A stretch of DNA of 64,000 nucleotides from Paramarasmius palmivorus (Eukaryota > Basidiomycota > Agaricomycetes > Agaricales > Marasmiaceae): NCBI GenBank assembly GCA_037176845.1, contig JAYKXP010000089.1, positions 62,001-126,000 on the forward strand. The letters are read 5' to 3'. Each line of letters starts with the position of its first letter. Position 1 is the stretch's first letter. Shown here in pieces: positions 23,300 through 34,989 of the stretch. Under the pieces are notes generated by a model that was not told the DNA's origin, made no database searches, and worked only from the letters and a program-made list of their open reading frames with translations. The position numbers were made by a program, and so were the translations under genes.

Positions 23300-23715
23300 A
23301 CGAAAACGAGCGCACAAGCGCTTATCGGATATCGATGTTCGGAATCAGTGCTCTCGAAGACATGGGATCGCCATGTCGTAGCTCGTCGGGGCGTTTTAAT
23401 GTTCGGCCTCATATGGGGGTAGACATGATGTTCGGTGCTCAAACTCACGAAACAAGCGCTCGGGCGCTTACCGGATATCGATATTCAGAATCAGTGCCCT
23501 CGGAAACATGGGATTGCCATGTCCTAGCTCGTCGGGGCGTTTTAATTTTTGGGCTCATATGGGGTAGACATGATGTTCGGTGCTCAGACTGACGAAACGA
23601 GCGCTCGGGCGCTATACCGGATATCGATATTCGGAATCAGCGCCCTTGGAAACATGGGATTGCCATGTCCTAGCTCATCGGGGTGTTCTAATTTTTGGGC
23701 TCATGTGGGGTAAAA
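23300..23715 (+). repeat. Tandem repeat, three units of about 146 bp
   Basis: Units begin with GACGAAAACGAGCGC or ACGAAAC-AGCGCTCGGGCGC at 23300, 23447 and 23592. Each contains CCGGATATCGATATTC, AACATGGGAT-GCCATGTC, AGCTCGTCGGGGCG and GGGCTCATATGGGGT with scattered substitutions. The short frames that run through them share the repeat and are not genes. Confidence 0.75.
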
Positions 23716-23990
23716 ATGTGAACCAAGGCAGGAGGAGTGCATCTACAGAATCTTCAGGGAGGCTCCAGGGAGCTTCAGGGAGTTCATGGCTGGATTCAGG
23801 AGCCTCAAAAACAAAGGTTGGTCTTCTCCCTTTTCCCCTGAAGCCTCTTGCTGATCTCCTGCTGCAGGGTGAAAATTTCAACCAGGGCAGGAGGAGTGCA
23901 TCCACAGATTTTTTAGGGAGGCTCTAGGAGGCTTCAGGGAGTTGATAGATGCATTCAGCACCGTTGAAAACTCAGGTAGGTCGTCTCCCT
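23716..23990 (+). repeat. Second tandem repeat, two units about 159 bp apart
   Basis: GGCAGGAGGAGTGCAT occurs near 23,726 and 23,885, each followed by CAGGGAGGCT-like, GCTTCAGGGAG and a GGT-GTCTCCCTT segment. It directly follows the 146-bp array. Confidence 0.65.
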
Positions 23991-24097
23991 TGTTCATTTC
24001 TGCACACTGAAGCCCGGGAATTTTACAATTTCTGAGCTTGTCCCAATACCTTCACCATCAAAACAGCTCAATCTCTAGAACTTGGCTTTTCTTCAAG

Positions 24098-24420
24098 ATG
24101 AGGGACACTTTCTCAATGCTGGTGAGTAGAAACTTGTGTTCAGAAGTAGTTTTTGACTTTTCCCTGGTTGTAGGTGGCCAAAATCAAATTGGCTGCCAAG
24201 AGGTTGACCTCCTTCAGTCCTGCAGAGGAAGAGGGGACGATCTACGCGTATCGGCTTGAGGGCGCGACGGACGACGGATACCTGTTCAAGATCGGTCGAA
24301 CGAGCCGGCCGTTAAAGGTTCGAATGAAGGAATGGGACGACAAATGTCAGGAATTTCGTCATGAATGGTACGGCAGACATGACGTTCAGGCGTCGCACCG
24401 GGTCGGTGAGTCTACCGAGC
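24098..24420 (+). pseudogene. GIY-YIG / T5orf172-like protein, N-terminal part
   Basis: Exon 24098-24121 (MRDTFSML) joins in phase to 24174 onward. The second exon holds GTIYAYRLEG, then LFKIGRTSRPLKVRMKEW and a Cys (DDKCQEF), the pattern of the GIY-YIG-like T5orf172 fold found in many mushroom proteins (compare Mug113 of fission yeast). The Tyr pair, the KIGRT turn and the Arg are present; the distal catalytic Glu cannot be placed. After HRV the frame is uncertain and it runs into the foldback element at about 24,564. A possible downstream part is seen at 26,881. The gene is likely interrupted by that insertion. Confidence 0.55.
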
Positions 24421-24570
24421 TCCTACTGACTATTCTTTGGCTTACCGAGTTGTTTAAGAACGACTGGTTCATCTGGACTTCGAGGCAAACGGGTTCGAAC
24501 GCGTGCCACACTATTGCCCATTTTGTATTCACCTTTCACCAGATGTACCTATACTTTTACAAATATAGTT

Positions 24571-25480
24571 GGCAGTTATCACAACGACTTTTGCAATAAT
24601 TTGTGATAAGGGTTTTTGCAAAAGCAGAGGACAAGTAATACAGGCAGATAGGTGGTACTGTCCGCTTTGGGTGCTTCTAAATTGGGAAGGATGATTCCCA
24701 CACCTTCTGGAAAGGGAACAGGCCGCTTTTTTGAGATCTGGAGATATTCCCACACTGATTTTGGCATCCCAAAATGGAAGGTGCTCTTTCCATGATGTAA
24801 CAGTGCGCTTTTTGGGGGCTTTTTTTGTGGAAAAATTATTCCCACACCTCCTGACATCATCTGGGTGCCTCCCTACTCCGCTTTTGGCTTCCCAAAATGG
24901 AAGGTAGCCTTACCTCATCATTTTTCACCTGGAATCAATGGATTGGGGGGCTATTGGGGCATGCTGGGGGGCTATAAAAATCGCATTTTTGAGGGAATAT
25001 GTTCCAATATGTTCCAAAAGCATGCCCCTGCAATTGGGGGGCAGGGGAATGCAAAAAAAGCGGTCCAAATATGGTAATTCAGGAAAATGGCCTATTGGAT
25101 CTTGGGCTACAGGGCAGATATTGACATGGGGTAAGTTGGAGGACCTAGATACATTAAATACAAGCCTGGGGACACCCAATAGTACACAGATTAGTGGGAT
25201 AATGGTGCTTGAATATGAAAAATACTGAAAATCTCCGAAATTAGGGGAATAAAATTACAGGATGGGATGTAGTGCAGCTAGGGCTTAGATATTGTGAATC
25301 AGAGATGATATATATGTCCCCTTGCTTCGTTTACAATCCTGGAGAGCTGCCTATTTTTCCAGATTTATTACAGCTAAATTCGCTTTTTTTGGACATTGGT
25401 AATACTATACCACAGGGAATAATTTGAATGGGCTAATTCTTGTTCATAACCCACTTTGGGGTGTATAGATGACGAGTATA
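24571..25480 (+). repeat. Left arm of the foldback element
   Basis: Starts GGCAGTTATCACAACG and ends GACGAGTATA. Rich in G or C runs (for example GGGGGGCTATTGGGG). All open frames here are mirrored in the other arm and I treat them as non-coding. Confidence 0.85.
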
Positions 25481-25941
25481 CTGAATTCGATTTTGAGGTT
25501 CCCCAAGCCCCCAGATCACTCCTTGCAATACTACATCCATGGTACATGTTTTCTGTAATTGTGCAGGAATTGATGCATCTGGCATATGAGTTCCTGTCAT
25601 GGGATTCATGGAGGCAATTGATATTCCTGTTCTATGCATAGTGAACTGTCTCTCATTCATTTTTGGTGATTTTAGGAGCAATCCCCATGCTCCAGTACAA
25701 AAAAACCTCTAAAAATGCGATTTTTTATGTATTTTTTATGTAGCTACATACAGATATGTTCAAAAAATGTGCTTTCATGGTAGGAAAGTGTATTTTGGGT
25801 GCCTGAACTCAATTCTGAACTCCCCTTGGTGCTGGGATGCTTCCCTGAGGTGCTATTCATGTATTACTGCCTGTGTTACATAACTGTACAATACATTGGA
25901 TTGAACAAGGTGTTGCACATACAGGAGTGCTTGGGCAAGTA
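25481..25941. other. Unique centre of the foldback element
   Basis: 461 bp between the arms, with no gene and no inner symmetry that I can see. Confidence 0.6.
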
Positions 25942-26851
25942 TATACTCGTCATCTATACACCCCAAAGTGGGTTATGAACAAGAATTAGCCCATTCAAAT
26001 TATTCCCTGTGGTATAGTATTACCAATGTCCAAAAAAAGCGAATTTAGCTGTAATAAATCTGGAAAAATAGGCAGCTCTCCAGGATTGTAAACGAAGCAA
26101 GGGGACATATATATCATCTCTGATTCACAATATCTAAGCCCTAGCTGCACTACATCCCATCCTGTAATTTTATTCCCCTAATTTCGGAGATTTTCAGTAT
26201 TTTTCATATTCAAGCACCATTATCCCACTAATCTGTGTACTATTGGGTGTCCCCAGGCTTGTATTTAATGTATCTAGGTCCTCCAACTTACCCCATGTCA
26301 ATATCTGCCCTGTAGCCCAAGATCCAATAGGCCATTTTCCTGAATTACCATATTTGGACCGCTTTTTTTGCATTCCCCTGCCCCCCAATTGCAGGGGCAT
26401 GCTTTTGGAACATATTGGAACATATTCCCTCAAAAATGCGATTTTTATAGCCCCCCAGCATGCCCCAATAGCCCCCCAATCCATTGATTCCAGGTGAAAA
26501 ATGATGAGGTAAGGCTACCTTCCATTTTGGGAAGCCAAAAGCGGAGTAGGGAGGCACCCAGATGATGTCAGGAGGTGTGGGAATAATTTTTCCACAAAAA
26601 AAGCCCCCAAAAAGCGCACTGTTACATCATGGAAAGAGCACCTTCCATTTTGGGATGCCAAAATCAGTGTGGGAATATCTCCAGATCTCAAAAAAGCGGC
26701 CTGTTCCCTTTCCAGAAGGTGTGGGAATCATCCTTCCCAATTTAGAAGCACCCAAAGCGGACAGTACCACCTATCTGCCTGTATTACTTGTCCTCTGCTT
26801 TTGCAAAAACCCTTATCACAAATTATTGCAAAAGTCGTTGTGATAACTGCC
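25942..26851 (-). repeat. Right arm of the foldback element
   Basis: Reverse complement of 24571-25480, ending GTGATAACTGCC. Confidence 0.85.
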
Positions 26852-26880
26852 ACCTACTTTTACAAAAAAGTTACAACATC

Positions 26881-27122
26881 AGCTGCCTGAACAAAGACGC
26901 TTGGGAGACCACTATCCTACCGACGATCGAGAAGTTCAACGCCGAAACGAGAGCTCAAATGTAGCTGTTCCCTCTGTCCCGGATTTTCGCTTTCTTGATA
27001 TCGATGCTCGCCGACGCTTTCGTTGTGTTATCACGCTTTCTTGTTGTATTTGCTATTGTCATTGTCGTTGTACTAGTACTCTACGCCACAATTGTATTTG
27101 AAATCCGACTCGGATTGCTTTG
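26881..27122 (+). pseudogene. Possible C-terminal part of the interrupted GIY-YIG-like gene
   Basis: Beyond the element a frame reads CLNKDAWETTILPTIEKF, similar in style to the end of mushroom T5orf172-type proteins (from memory). A TAG near 26,961 is followed by a long open hydrophobic stretch (FVVLSRFLVVFAIVIVVVLV) that would make one membrane helix, ending at a TGA near 27,122. An intron around the TAG could join the two. Assignment is tentative. Confidence 0.3.
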
Positions 27123-27508
27123 ACCGACTCCCGGAAATACATCGATCCGCCATTTTCCGCCGTTTTCCGGCGGTTTTCATTTTCGTCAAGGCAAGGTAAG
27201 GGATTCGCCGTATCCCGGCAAATCCCCGGATTGTACTGAACCGTCGAGTACGCAGTTTCCGGGGGATCAACAGATACAGACCACTTGAAAAAGGAATTTA
27301 TACTCGTCGATTCGACGCTCCGGTGATTCGCCGGTTTTCGTTTACCTCAAGACGGCAGATACAAAAGGATCCAACCGTTAATCAGCGAATCGCGGCGGAT
27401 CACGCATATACTGACGGTTCGCGGACTAAATTTGGTTTTTGTCCGATAGGGACCACCGTAGAAGCCGAAAAGAAGAAGGCTGAAGGTAATCACAATTGCA
27501 ATGATATT

Positions 27509-27781
27509 AACATGCCAGATCATATTCCCACTCCTTCTGGTCATGAAACTACTCTACATGACACGGAAAGCAGCGACTCTGACGTTGAATCTAACACCGA
27601 TTCTGAACCCACGTCCAACAGCTCGAGCTCTGATAGCGGCGACAATGAAGGTGAAGAGGATGCAAGTCAGCCAGGTACTGATTACGGGGAACGTAGCGAG
27701 AGCAGCGATGAACTCACCGACAACGAGGAAACAAGTGGCAACCGCTTATCTGATGACGATGGAGCTTGTTTGTCAGACTAG
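27509..27781 (+). CDS. Hypothetical acidic Ser/Asp/Glu-rich frame
   Basis: From the first in-frame ATG, a short frame encodes a low-complexity acidic product (SDSDVESNTDSEPTS, SGDNEGEEDAS) and ends in CLSD. It could be the last exon of a gene starting upstream (an open frame reaches back to about 27,323), with a possible intron beginning GTAATC near 27,486. It overlaps the 3' end of the convergent helicase by 68 bp. No domain is recognised, and low-complexity frames can arise by chance. Confidence 0.3.
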   Translation, partial: NMPDHIPTPSGHETTLHDTESSDSDVESNTDSEPTSNSSSSDSGDNEGEEDASQPGTDYGERSESSDELTDNEETSGNRLSDDDGACLSD

Positions 27782-30041
27782 ATGCAGGGAGCTTGAAGAC
27801 ATCAGGTACTTCATACCCTTGAGCTTGTCGCCGCCTGCTTGTTCTGACAGGGCCCATAGCTGCAGATGCTTCGGCAAGTGACTGTTGAGGCTTAGGTCGT
27901 GCACGTTTCCTCCTTTGAGTTGCAAGCGGTGGTACATTCTCCTTCTCGATAGACTCTGTTGGCATAGTGACTGATTCGGCGGGAGAAGAGGGTCGTGAGG
28001 GCTCAGGGATCATATCTACGTCGAGGTCGTCAAGTACTGGATCTTCATTAGCTTTCTTCTTTCTTGACCTCTCTCGTATGCGCTTTTCTTCATTGCGTTG
28101 ATTAGCTATATTCAGTTGGAACTCAGACACAAGTTCGTGAAGTCGATCAAGATGTGGAGAAATATAAGAGAATGCATGATTATCAATGACGATAGTGCGT
28201 AGATCTTCTAGGGTTTGGATCTTGAGGAATGAATCAAGAATCTTGTTGATGAGAGGTGTGGAAAGGAAATAGGCTGGCGGAAAGAACCGTAATCCTGGAT
28301 CTGAGGTCGATTGCATAGTCGAGTCCCAGACTCGCTTCTGAAAGTCTAGAAGAAACCGGGATACCTGTGAACGCTCCTTTTGACCAAGGGTGAATCTTGA
28401 TTTCTGCGGCTTCGAAGCAACTGCAGACATCGGAGGCAAAAGCCATTCAAGGAAAGGAACATCAGCAGGGAGAGGAAAGCTGCCAAAATGATACTGAACG
28501 CCATGACGATCTGCGCAAGGTTTGCAGTATACTGCATGTAGAGCGTCATGGCATGACAGCTGGCTGGTCTCGAGAGGCTCATTCTTGTAGTACGTGTTGA
28601 TGATGGCAGTGAGGCAATGCCGTTCAGCAAGGATCAGCGCCTTCCCTTCGTCCATGACGGTGTCTTGTTTCGTCTTCTTCTTCGAAGAACGCAGCATCGT
28701 GAGTGGTGTAGTGACGGTAACACTCCCTGTTGAGTTGTAGACTAGGATACTGTTAGTACAAAGAGGATTAAATATACTTGAGAACGCGCACCTTCCGCTA
28801 CCGCATCAGCCCGCTTTAACACCTTCGGCAAAACAATCGCAACACCTCGGGAGATCGCATCAACGATATCCCGACACCGGCCCTTCTGTTGCCAAAATGT
28901 GTCCAAATCTGCCGGAAAGTTCCATGAAATACTGTCAAGGATACTCCGACAGTTGATACCATTCGCAAAGCCGACGGTAGCGATAACGAGCTGGAGGAAT
29001 GGATCGAGGTCAATTAGCTCGATAGTGCGACGGTTGTACTCATTGGAGAGGATGCTGTGGTACATTCGCATCCGCCGTAAACAATTATAGCTGTCGGGTA
29101 TGAGGTCCCACAAGAACTCGTAGATTTTGTATGCATCGGCAATACTTTCGACGTGGATGATGGTTTTACAACCACTGTTGAGGTACGGCATGAGCTGCGA
29201 GAATTTAGAAACGCCAGGAACGCGTTTAAGAGGTTCGATAATGAGATGAATATTCGGCCGTTCATTCGAACGTCGAACCAGATGAAATGTGCTACCAGTG
29301 AGGCCGAGAGACTGTAGAACGGCGGTAGTTGAAGGCCCAGGTGCACAAGTGGCCGACAGTGCGATAACGGCGACATGGTCGGGAAGAAAGGCACGAGCAG
29401 TTGATCCAATGCTTCTGAAAGCTGGACGGAACCGCTGGCCCCATGCACGGTTAAGATGTGCTTCTTCATTGCAAAAGAAGGTGAGATGGGAAAGGAAAGT
29501 GTGATTCTTCATGATTTTCTTCCATTCTTCGTCCTGGAGATGTTCTGGGTCGATGCAAATGACCTGCCAGGTATTACACTCGGAGATCTGGGAAATGAAG
29601 TCAACGTGATTCTTCCGGAACGTTGTGATTGTTTCTCGACAGTATGAGAGGCCTTCTATTCCGAATTTTTTGAGTTCTAGGATCTAAAAGAGCATAAATG
29701 AATGATTACAAGTCAAGGAATGGCATACGTACAATACTTTCTGACAATCCTTTTGTTGGCGTCACTACTATCCCCACTGCTCGTTCCCTAACCAAAACTC
29801 CCGGGTACAGCTCCGGATTCTTTGCAACTTCGTTGTGGACAGCTATTGGTACACAGAAGAAAGCTGACTTTCCATCTCCGGTGGCCGTAAACAGTGCTAG
29901 GTCTTCTCCGTCCATCACATGCGGTATCCATTGTTCCTGGTAATCTCGAAGGCCGTTGGGCCAGAATTTGATGCAACGAGTGACGGCAGACTTGAGGAAC
30001 AATCGACCTTGGTCGGAACACCATTTAATATGGGAAGGCAT
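27714..30041 (-). CDS. RecQ-like ATP-dependent DNA helicase (mushroom multicopy type), 742 aa
   Basis: Exons 30041-29733, 29683-28792 and 28741-27714 join in phase without stops. The N-terminus fits the family (WPNGLRDYQEQWIP, then Walker A in TATGDGKSAFF and VVTPTKGL). The DEAH-box position reads NEEAHLNRAWG, so the first Asp is Glu; ALSATC is motif III. Motif V reads IATVGFANGIN and motif VI QQKGRCRD, shorter than the usual QRxGRxGRD. The C-terminal 340 residues hold a Cys-containing segment (CKPCADRHG), a basic patch (RRKRARPKPQ) and low-complexity sequence. Such proteins unwind DNA with ATP and are nuclear. The motif changes raise doubt about full activity. An intron 3' site alternative (TAG at 28742-28744) was chosen because the nearer one gives a stop. 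Confidence 0.75.
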
Positions 30042-30206
30042 TAGGGTATATTCATAAATACAGGTATCGAGGTGGTGGTGAAGATGAAAGCCTGACGCGC
30101 CGGCATGCTTGCCAGCTGTACCAGTTAACCGGCAACGCTCATATCCGACGTGATTAGCTAATCAAAATTCTGGCGCGGTTTCTCACCGTGCAGTAACACA
30201 AGACTA

Positions 30207-30564
30207 CTGTACCGGAGTGAATGGAGACAACTGTAACGCGTAACGCTGCCCCAAAAAGTTGTTAGAACCCGGTCAGTAACGCAGTAACGGAGGCCGAGTT
30301 GTTAAGAAAAGTAGCGTTACATGGGCGCTAAATCTCCGGTAGCCGGCAAAAACTGCAAAAAAGAGGTGAAATTAGGTTGCAATGTGAGTTTTCCGGTTGA
30401 TTCAATTGAATTTGCCTGACTTCTCAACTAAAATGGGCCATATTTAGGATAAAAGTTGTTAAAAATGCCCGTGTAACGCGTAACGCAGAGCCCAGTTGTT
30501 AACTTTTGACCATTTGGAGGTGTAACGCAGGCCTCAGCGGTTGTCTCCGTTCACTCCGGTACAG
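30207..30564. mobile_element. MITE, 358 bp, with TA target duplication
   Basis: Both ends read CTGTACCGGAGTGAA-Y-GGAGACAAC as inverted repeats of about 26 bp and are flanked by TA (30205-30206 and 30565-30566), as in Tc1/mariner-type insertions. The inside is non-coding and has repeated GTAACGCGTAACGC and GTTGTTA words. It lies about 165 bp upstream of the helicase start codon. Confidence 0.75.
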
Positions 30565-33500
30565 TACTGTTCAGGTAAGTTGCCGAATGTTACAATGATG
30601 CAGTTGCAATTCCTTATCGTACATATGCTCCATATGCTTTGATGAAGGCTCTATGAGCTGTAAACTCACGGCTACAACCATTTCCTGGGGATATGCAATC
30701 TTATTGACATGTCTTCCCGTTGAAGGCACGTGTACGGAGTTTTTGATCGAGGTATGTAGTATTAAGCTCTATCTGTTTTGATCGTCATGCTCATCTTGGC
30801 ATTCACAGTCAGTCTCCCGAGCAATATCGTCGTTGAACACTTCGAGAACTAGGTACGTGAGGAACAGCTCTTCTTATCGCTCGAGCTCATGTATTATGGA
30901 TTCAGGGTTTGTTTCGTCATCTTGCCGAATTGATTATCTAGAACTCATTCGCTTGTATCACGTTCAGCCTGACGATCGGTATATTTATGATAGCGACTGC
31001 CGATGACATAGTGTTGAATCATTTGAGCGGGGAGCACCGATCCATTTACTCTACGCTTCTGAACGTGATTAACGGTGTCTGAATCAAAGCTGAGGCATGC
31101 ATGTGTCTACTTAGCTGGTACATGAATCGATTGTGTTAGTTCTTCGCGTGATGGCTATGAACTCATCATGTTCCGTGTTACTGGTACAAAAAGAAAGCGA
31201 CGAAGATTTTCCCCTGATTATGTATTGCTCTGAGAAGACCTCCTCCAAATAGAGTCTCCGAGAGGAATATCCTGACGGCGAGGATATAGCATGCGACCTT
31301 CAGACTTTGCAGGTTACAGTAGAGACCGTTAATATTTCGCTTTACAAGATACCTTGAAGAGACAGTGTTAGCTACCTTTGAACCGAGAAAACAGAGGACG
31401 TACGTGGGGATTTGTAGGAGCTTCTAGCCCTTCTCTCTTCTCATTCGGCCTAACATCAAAACCCCTGGCTCAAGTCTTCCGTATGTTCTCCTTAACCAGG
31501 ATGGCCCCAGGTCGCGACCTTCGAAATCCTGAGGCATTCTACACGGATGGACATCAAGTTACAATGAATAGAAAGCCTGTAGACCGTCTTCGTCAGCTCA
31601 ACAACCTCGAAGACGACAAAAAGACACAACGCGGCAACGCCCCGAGCAGTAAGCCCAAGATCCCACGTGCAGCGCGAGCTTCCTTCCCTTCCAGCCTGCG
31701 AAAGACCATAACAATCCTTCTCTGCTCAGAGCTCCGGGATGGGCGAAGTCGCCCCAAAACACTAGATGAAAGGGTTCAACCAGGGAAGAAGTAGAGAACA
31801 GTAAGGGTAACAACGCACCTTTAGGAACTGGGATCCATTTGGGTCGTCTCGGATTAGATGGAGAAGATGTCAATGAGTTATGAAGGATGTGGTCGCGGTG
31901 CAAAATGGTGTTGACATCGTTTCCCACGATGTCAACGCTTCTTCTGTCACCATCACGAGGTCGACTCGGGGCCTTCATCTCACGATTCACGGCTGTTTCA
32001 TTTATCCCTCTGTTGGCATGTCTTTCCCTCGACCATTATCCCTTCCGAAGAGCTCGATTCATTCAGGATTTGTCTGGCTTTCCGCTTTCAAGAGAAATAC
32101 TAGAGCTATGAAACTTGAGTGCTAATCCTTGATTCACAATCGCTCTTCCCAGCGCTGGCTACACGTCAGCCGCCCAGGTCTCTGCAGCTTGCTTCTGGGA
32201 CTATCATGGCTGTTGTCACATCACACATCATGGCATTGCGAGGCGTCCTCATGTCGAGCGACCTAACGGACGACTTCTGACACGCATATTGGACTTCAAT
32301 TGCGCGAAGGTTGAATATGGCTCAGCAAGCCACAAGTTTACTAAAGTGTAGAACCCATAAGAAAAAGCACCTCCGGGGTTCCTCGTGGTCCTCTATTTCA
32401 TTTCGTCGGATGGACTCAAGGGACAGCACTCATAGCATTCATTTAAATTCCTGATTCAGAACCGATCTTGCCAGTGCAGACTTGCTGTTGGGCGTCTGTA
32501 ATCCAGGATCCTGCAGGGTTCAAACTCGGTTCTGGGGTTGTCATACCCGATGCTTCCATTTAGACACACGCTGCCTCAATGCACTTGAGCGACTTTTGTG
32601 CGGTATATCTGACGAGTTCTCCGTGCTTTAACACTTGCGATAATTGCAAAATCCCCGCATCAAGCATCAAGGCCTCGTTCGTAGACACAAGTCCTAATTC
32701 ACCTGAAATGCAGCTACAGCTGACCACAGGGCTCTAAACGCTACAAGACTGTCTCTGGTTCATCTCATTGTGAATGATGTGAAGGACAGAAATCACATCC
32801 CGTAATCATGGAGCATTCACCGTTCAACCTCAATGAATACACACTCCACGGCCCTGTAATACTCATGGCTGATCATTAGACTGCGGCGATTTATTATACC
32901 TTCAGCACGATCATGCCAGTGATACACCCTAGAACGCCAAATTTGGACATAGTGAACGTGGACGAACTTGGACCAGTTCGATGTAATCTGGCTCAAGGTT
33001 TCAACCAGCTGCGACTTCGAAACGCACCATTGACACGCTGTGGCGTACGATGGTCCCCTAATTCTGTGATACACCAATGGAGCGATACCTTGGCTAGTGT
33101 TGTCCTCACCAGCCGTGACAGCTTTCCAATGCACTTAATTTGTGGCAGAGAAGGCGATAAATGAGCGGCTATTTTTCATTCAACAAGGAAACCGGAAGGA
33201 ACAAGTGAAGATTCACGAAGCCGCATTGGTGAGGCTGAAGGAATCTATACCTTGCATTCGTGCGTGAAAGCTGGGACAGAGTATGCCGAGAAGTCAAAGA
33301 ACAAACGAAACGGAGCCGCCATACCAGCATCTGGTGTTTTGAATACTGAATGTTGTGGCGTGAATACACCGAGTGTCAGTGGAAAAACCTGGAATAAGAA
33401 CAGTTTATCCTCCTTACCTTCCATGTACAGCGCGTTGACCTAAAGACATTCTGAATGATCCTGCTGAACTCTGAGGAGAACACCGCTTTGCCAAATGGAA

Positions 33501-33600
33501 AGCATACGGCTACTGGTGTGGTGGCACATGTATTACCGATGATTGTGAATTAGTGTGGTGGTATGACCTGAACACAATGAGCATACAATGTTCAGGCTTC
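30565..33600. other. No gene recognised; repeat-like debris
   Basis: About 3 kb with short frames only. A minus-strand frame at 33134-32817 (LVETLSQITSNWSKFVHVHY) looks coding-like but is not assigned. A segment near 31,910-31,970 (TTGACATCGTTTCCCACGA then AACGCTTCTT) recurs near 46,465 and, more diverged, near 54,835. This shows that debris of the duplicated locus begins here. Confidence 0.4.
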
Positions 33601-34989
33601 ACAACTGCAGCTGGCGCAGTCACCAATGAAAGCTTGGCAAGGGCATGCGTAGCCTTGGTCGTGATTGAAGACTCCAACGATCGAAGGTTTTAGACGCCCA
33701 GAAGAGAATGTGTATGTCTAGAGAAGCGAACCGATTCACTTCAGGCTCTGGCTGAAAATCATGCAACAGCATATTCACCCAGTCGAGTCTTTGATGCTGA
33801 TCCTCCAGGACCATCACATAGCTTTAATCTACAGTACCAAATTCATTGTGAATGGTCAACGTTCAACGCCCTCAAGTCCCCCGACCAATCCAAGCCACTC
33901 AAAATATCTCACAAGATTGAAGAAACAAATGAATACCTTGGGTTTTCGTGTACCCCATAATGCATAGACTCTCTTTCGCCTTGGGTATTCCAGAAACTGG
34001 GATCCTGGCGGAACTGATAGCTGATGTACACAAATCGATTCTACGATCTCGTGTCTGAGGCTCTAGAGGTACTCATCGTTCAGCAACCGGCGCAGGAAAG
34101 ATCGCGTTTGACATTTCCAGACGCACAGATCTCGGAAATCCGTCAATCTATTTGATACTCTGATATGTGGGATGGTATATTCTCGTCTCCGTTCTGAGCT
34201 CCCTTGCGAAAGTGACCGGTAGTGAGTGGTCACCTTCCCCAAATCTAATGACGCCATGTTCAGGCAAGCACTGGATTTAACACGAATGCTCAATCATATC
34301 GAGTTCATCCTAGATCCTTGAAAGTCTGCAATTGGCAGTCGAAATGTTCAACGTTCAACTCAGTGGGACGGTCTACCGGTCAAGACCGTTATATGCGATA
34401 GTTCATCGATTCTCTCACCGAAGCCCAATCTTCAGACCCTCAAAGAAAGCGCTTACAACTTCATTCTGACACGCCAAGTTTCATGAAAGGAAGGTGAAGA
34501 GGAATCGAAAAGAACACTGTTATCAAAATTCACGCGTTGAATAGAATATAGCATGTCGCGGACATACGATCTACTCGACCACGCGAGTGATGTTTCGAAC
34601 ATTGGGAAAAGATCCTACATCTGTATCCCTTTGGATTTCGAACTCTTTCGGTCGATTTTTTCGTCTATACATGGCACTTGCACGATCTCATCGTATCTGC
34701 GCACTTATAGCACTATCCAATCTCTTTTCATCTAGTTAAACTCATGCACCTCTTCGAAAGCATGCTCACATTCCACAAGTTAAACTCGACATCCAAAACC
34801 TACTCCCGTGATATATCCCTTACAGCAAAGTGCCAAAACATAGCGTTCGGCTAACATTTGCGTGGATAAGTGACAGAGACACGGTCTGACTTCGCGAAGA
34901 TCTCTGAGATCTGTACCCTTTAGCATTCGAGAAGAGTATGGATCAATAACGTTCACCTTACGTTTACCGAAGCAACAATACCAGCGGGA

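Larger units (their letters stand above)
24564..26854. mobile_element. Foldback (long inverted repeat) element, 2.29 kb
   Basis: Arms 24571-25480 and 25942-26851 are exact reverse complements in register (both 910 bp, no indel), separated by a 461-bp unique centre. Translated frames in the two arms are identical, so the arms are nearly or fully identical. The outer ends read G-[T/G]-TGGCAGTTATCAC. The 12-bp word TACTTTTACAAA lies just outside both ends (24552-24563 and 26855-26866), a candidate target duplication. No transposase is encoded, so it would be non-autonomous. It seems to split a GIY-YIG-like gene. Confidence 0.8.

Noticed and set aside
23300..23960. Spaced repeats as a possible CRISPR-like array
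   Set aside because: Units of about 146 and 159 bp repeat over their full length with no unique spacers, and the genome is eukaryotic.
24480..24510. GGTTCGAAC resembling a tRNA B-box
   Set aside because: The flanking bases do not pair as a T-arm, and no A-box, anticodon arm or acceptor stem is found. It lies in the remnant of the GIY-YIG-like gene.
24579..26843. Several open frames of 70-96 codons in the foldback arms
   Set aside because: Every one has an identical mirror in the other arm. They reflect the inverted repeat and low-complexity runs rather than genes; no family pattern is seen.
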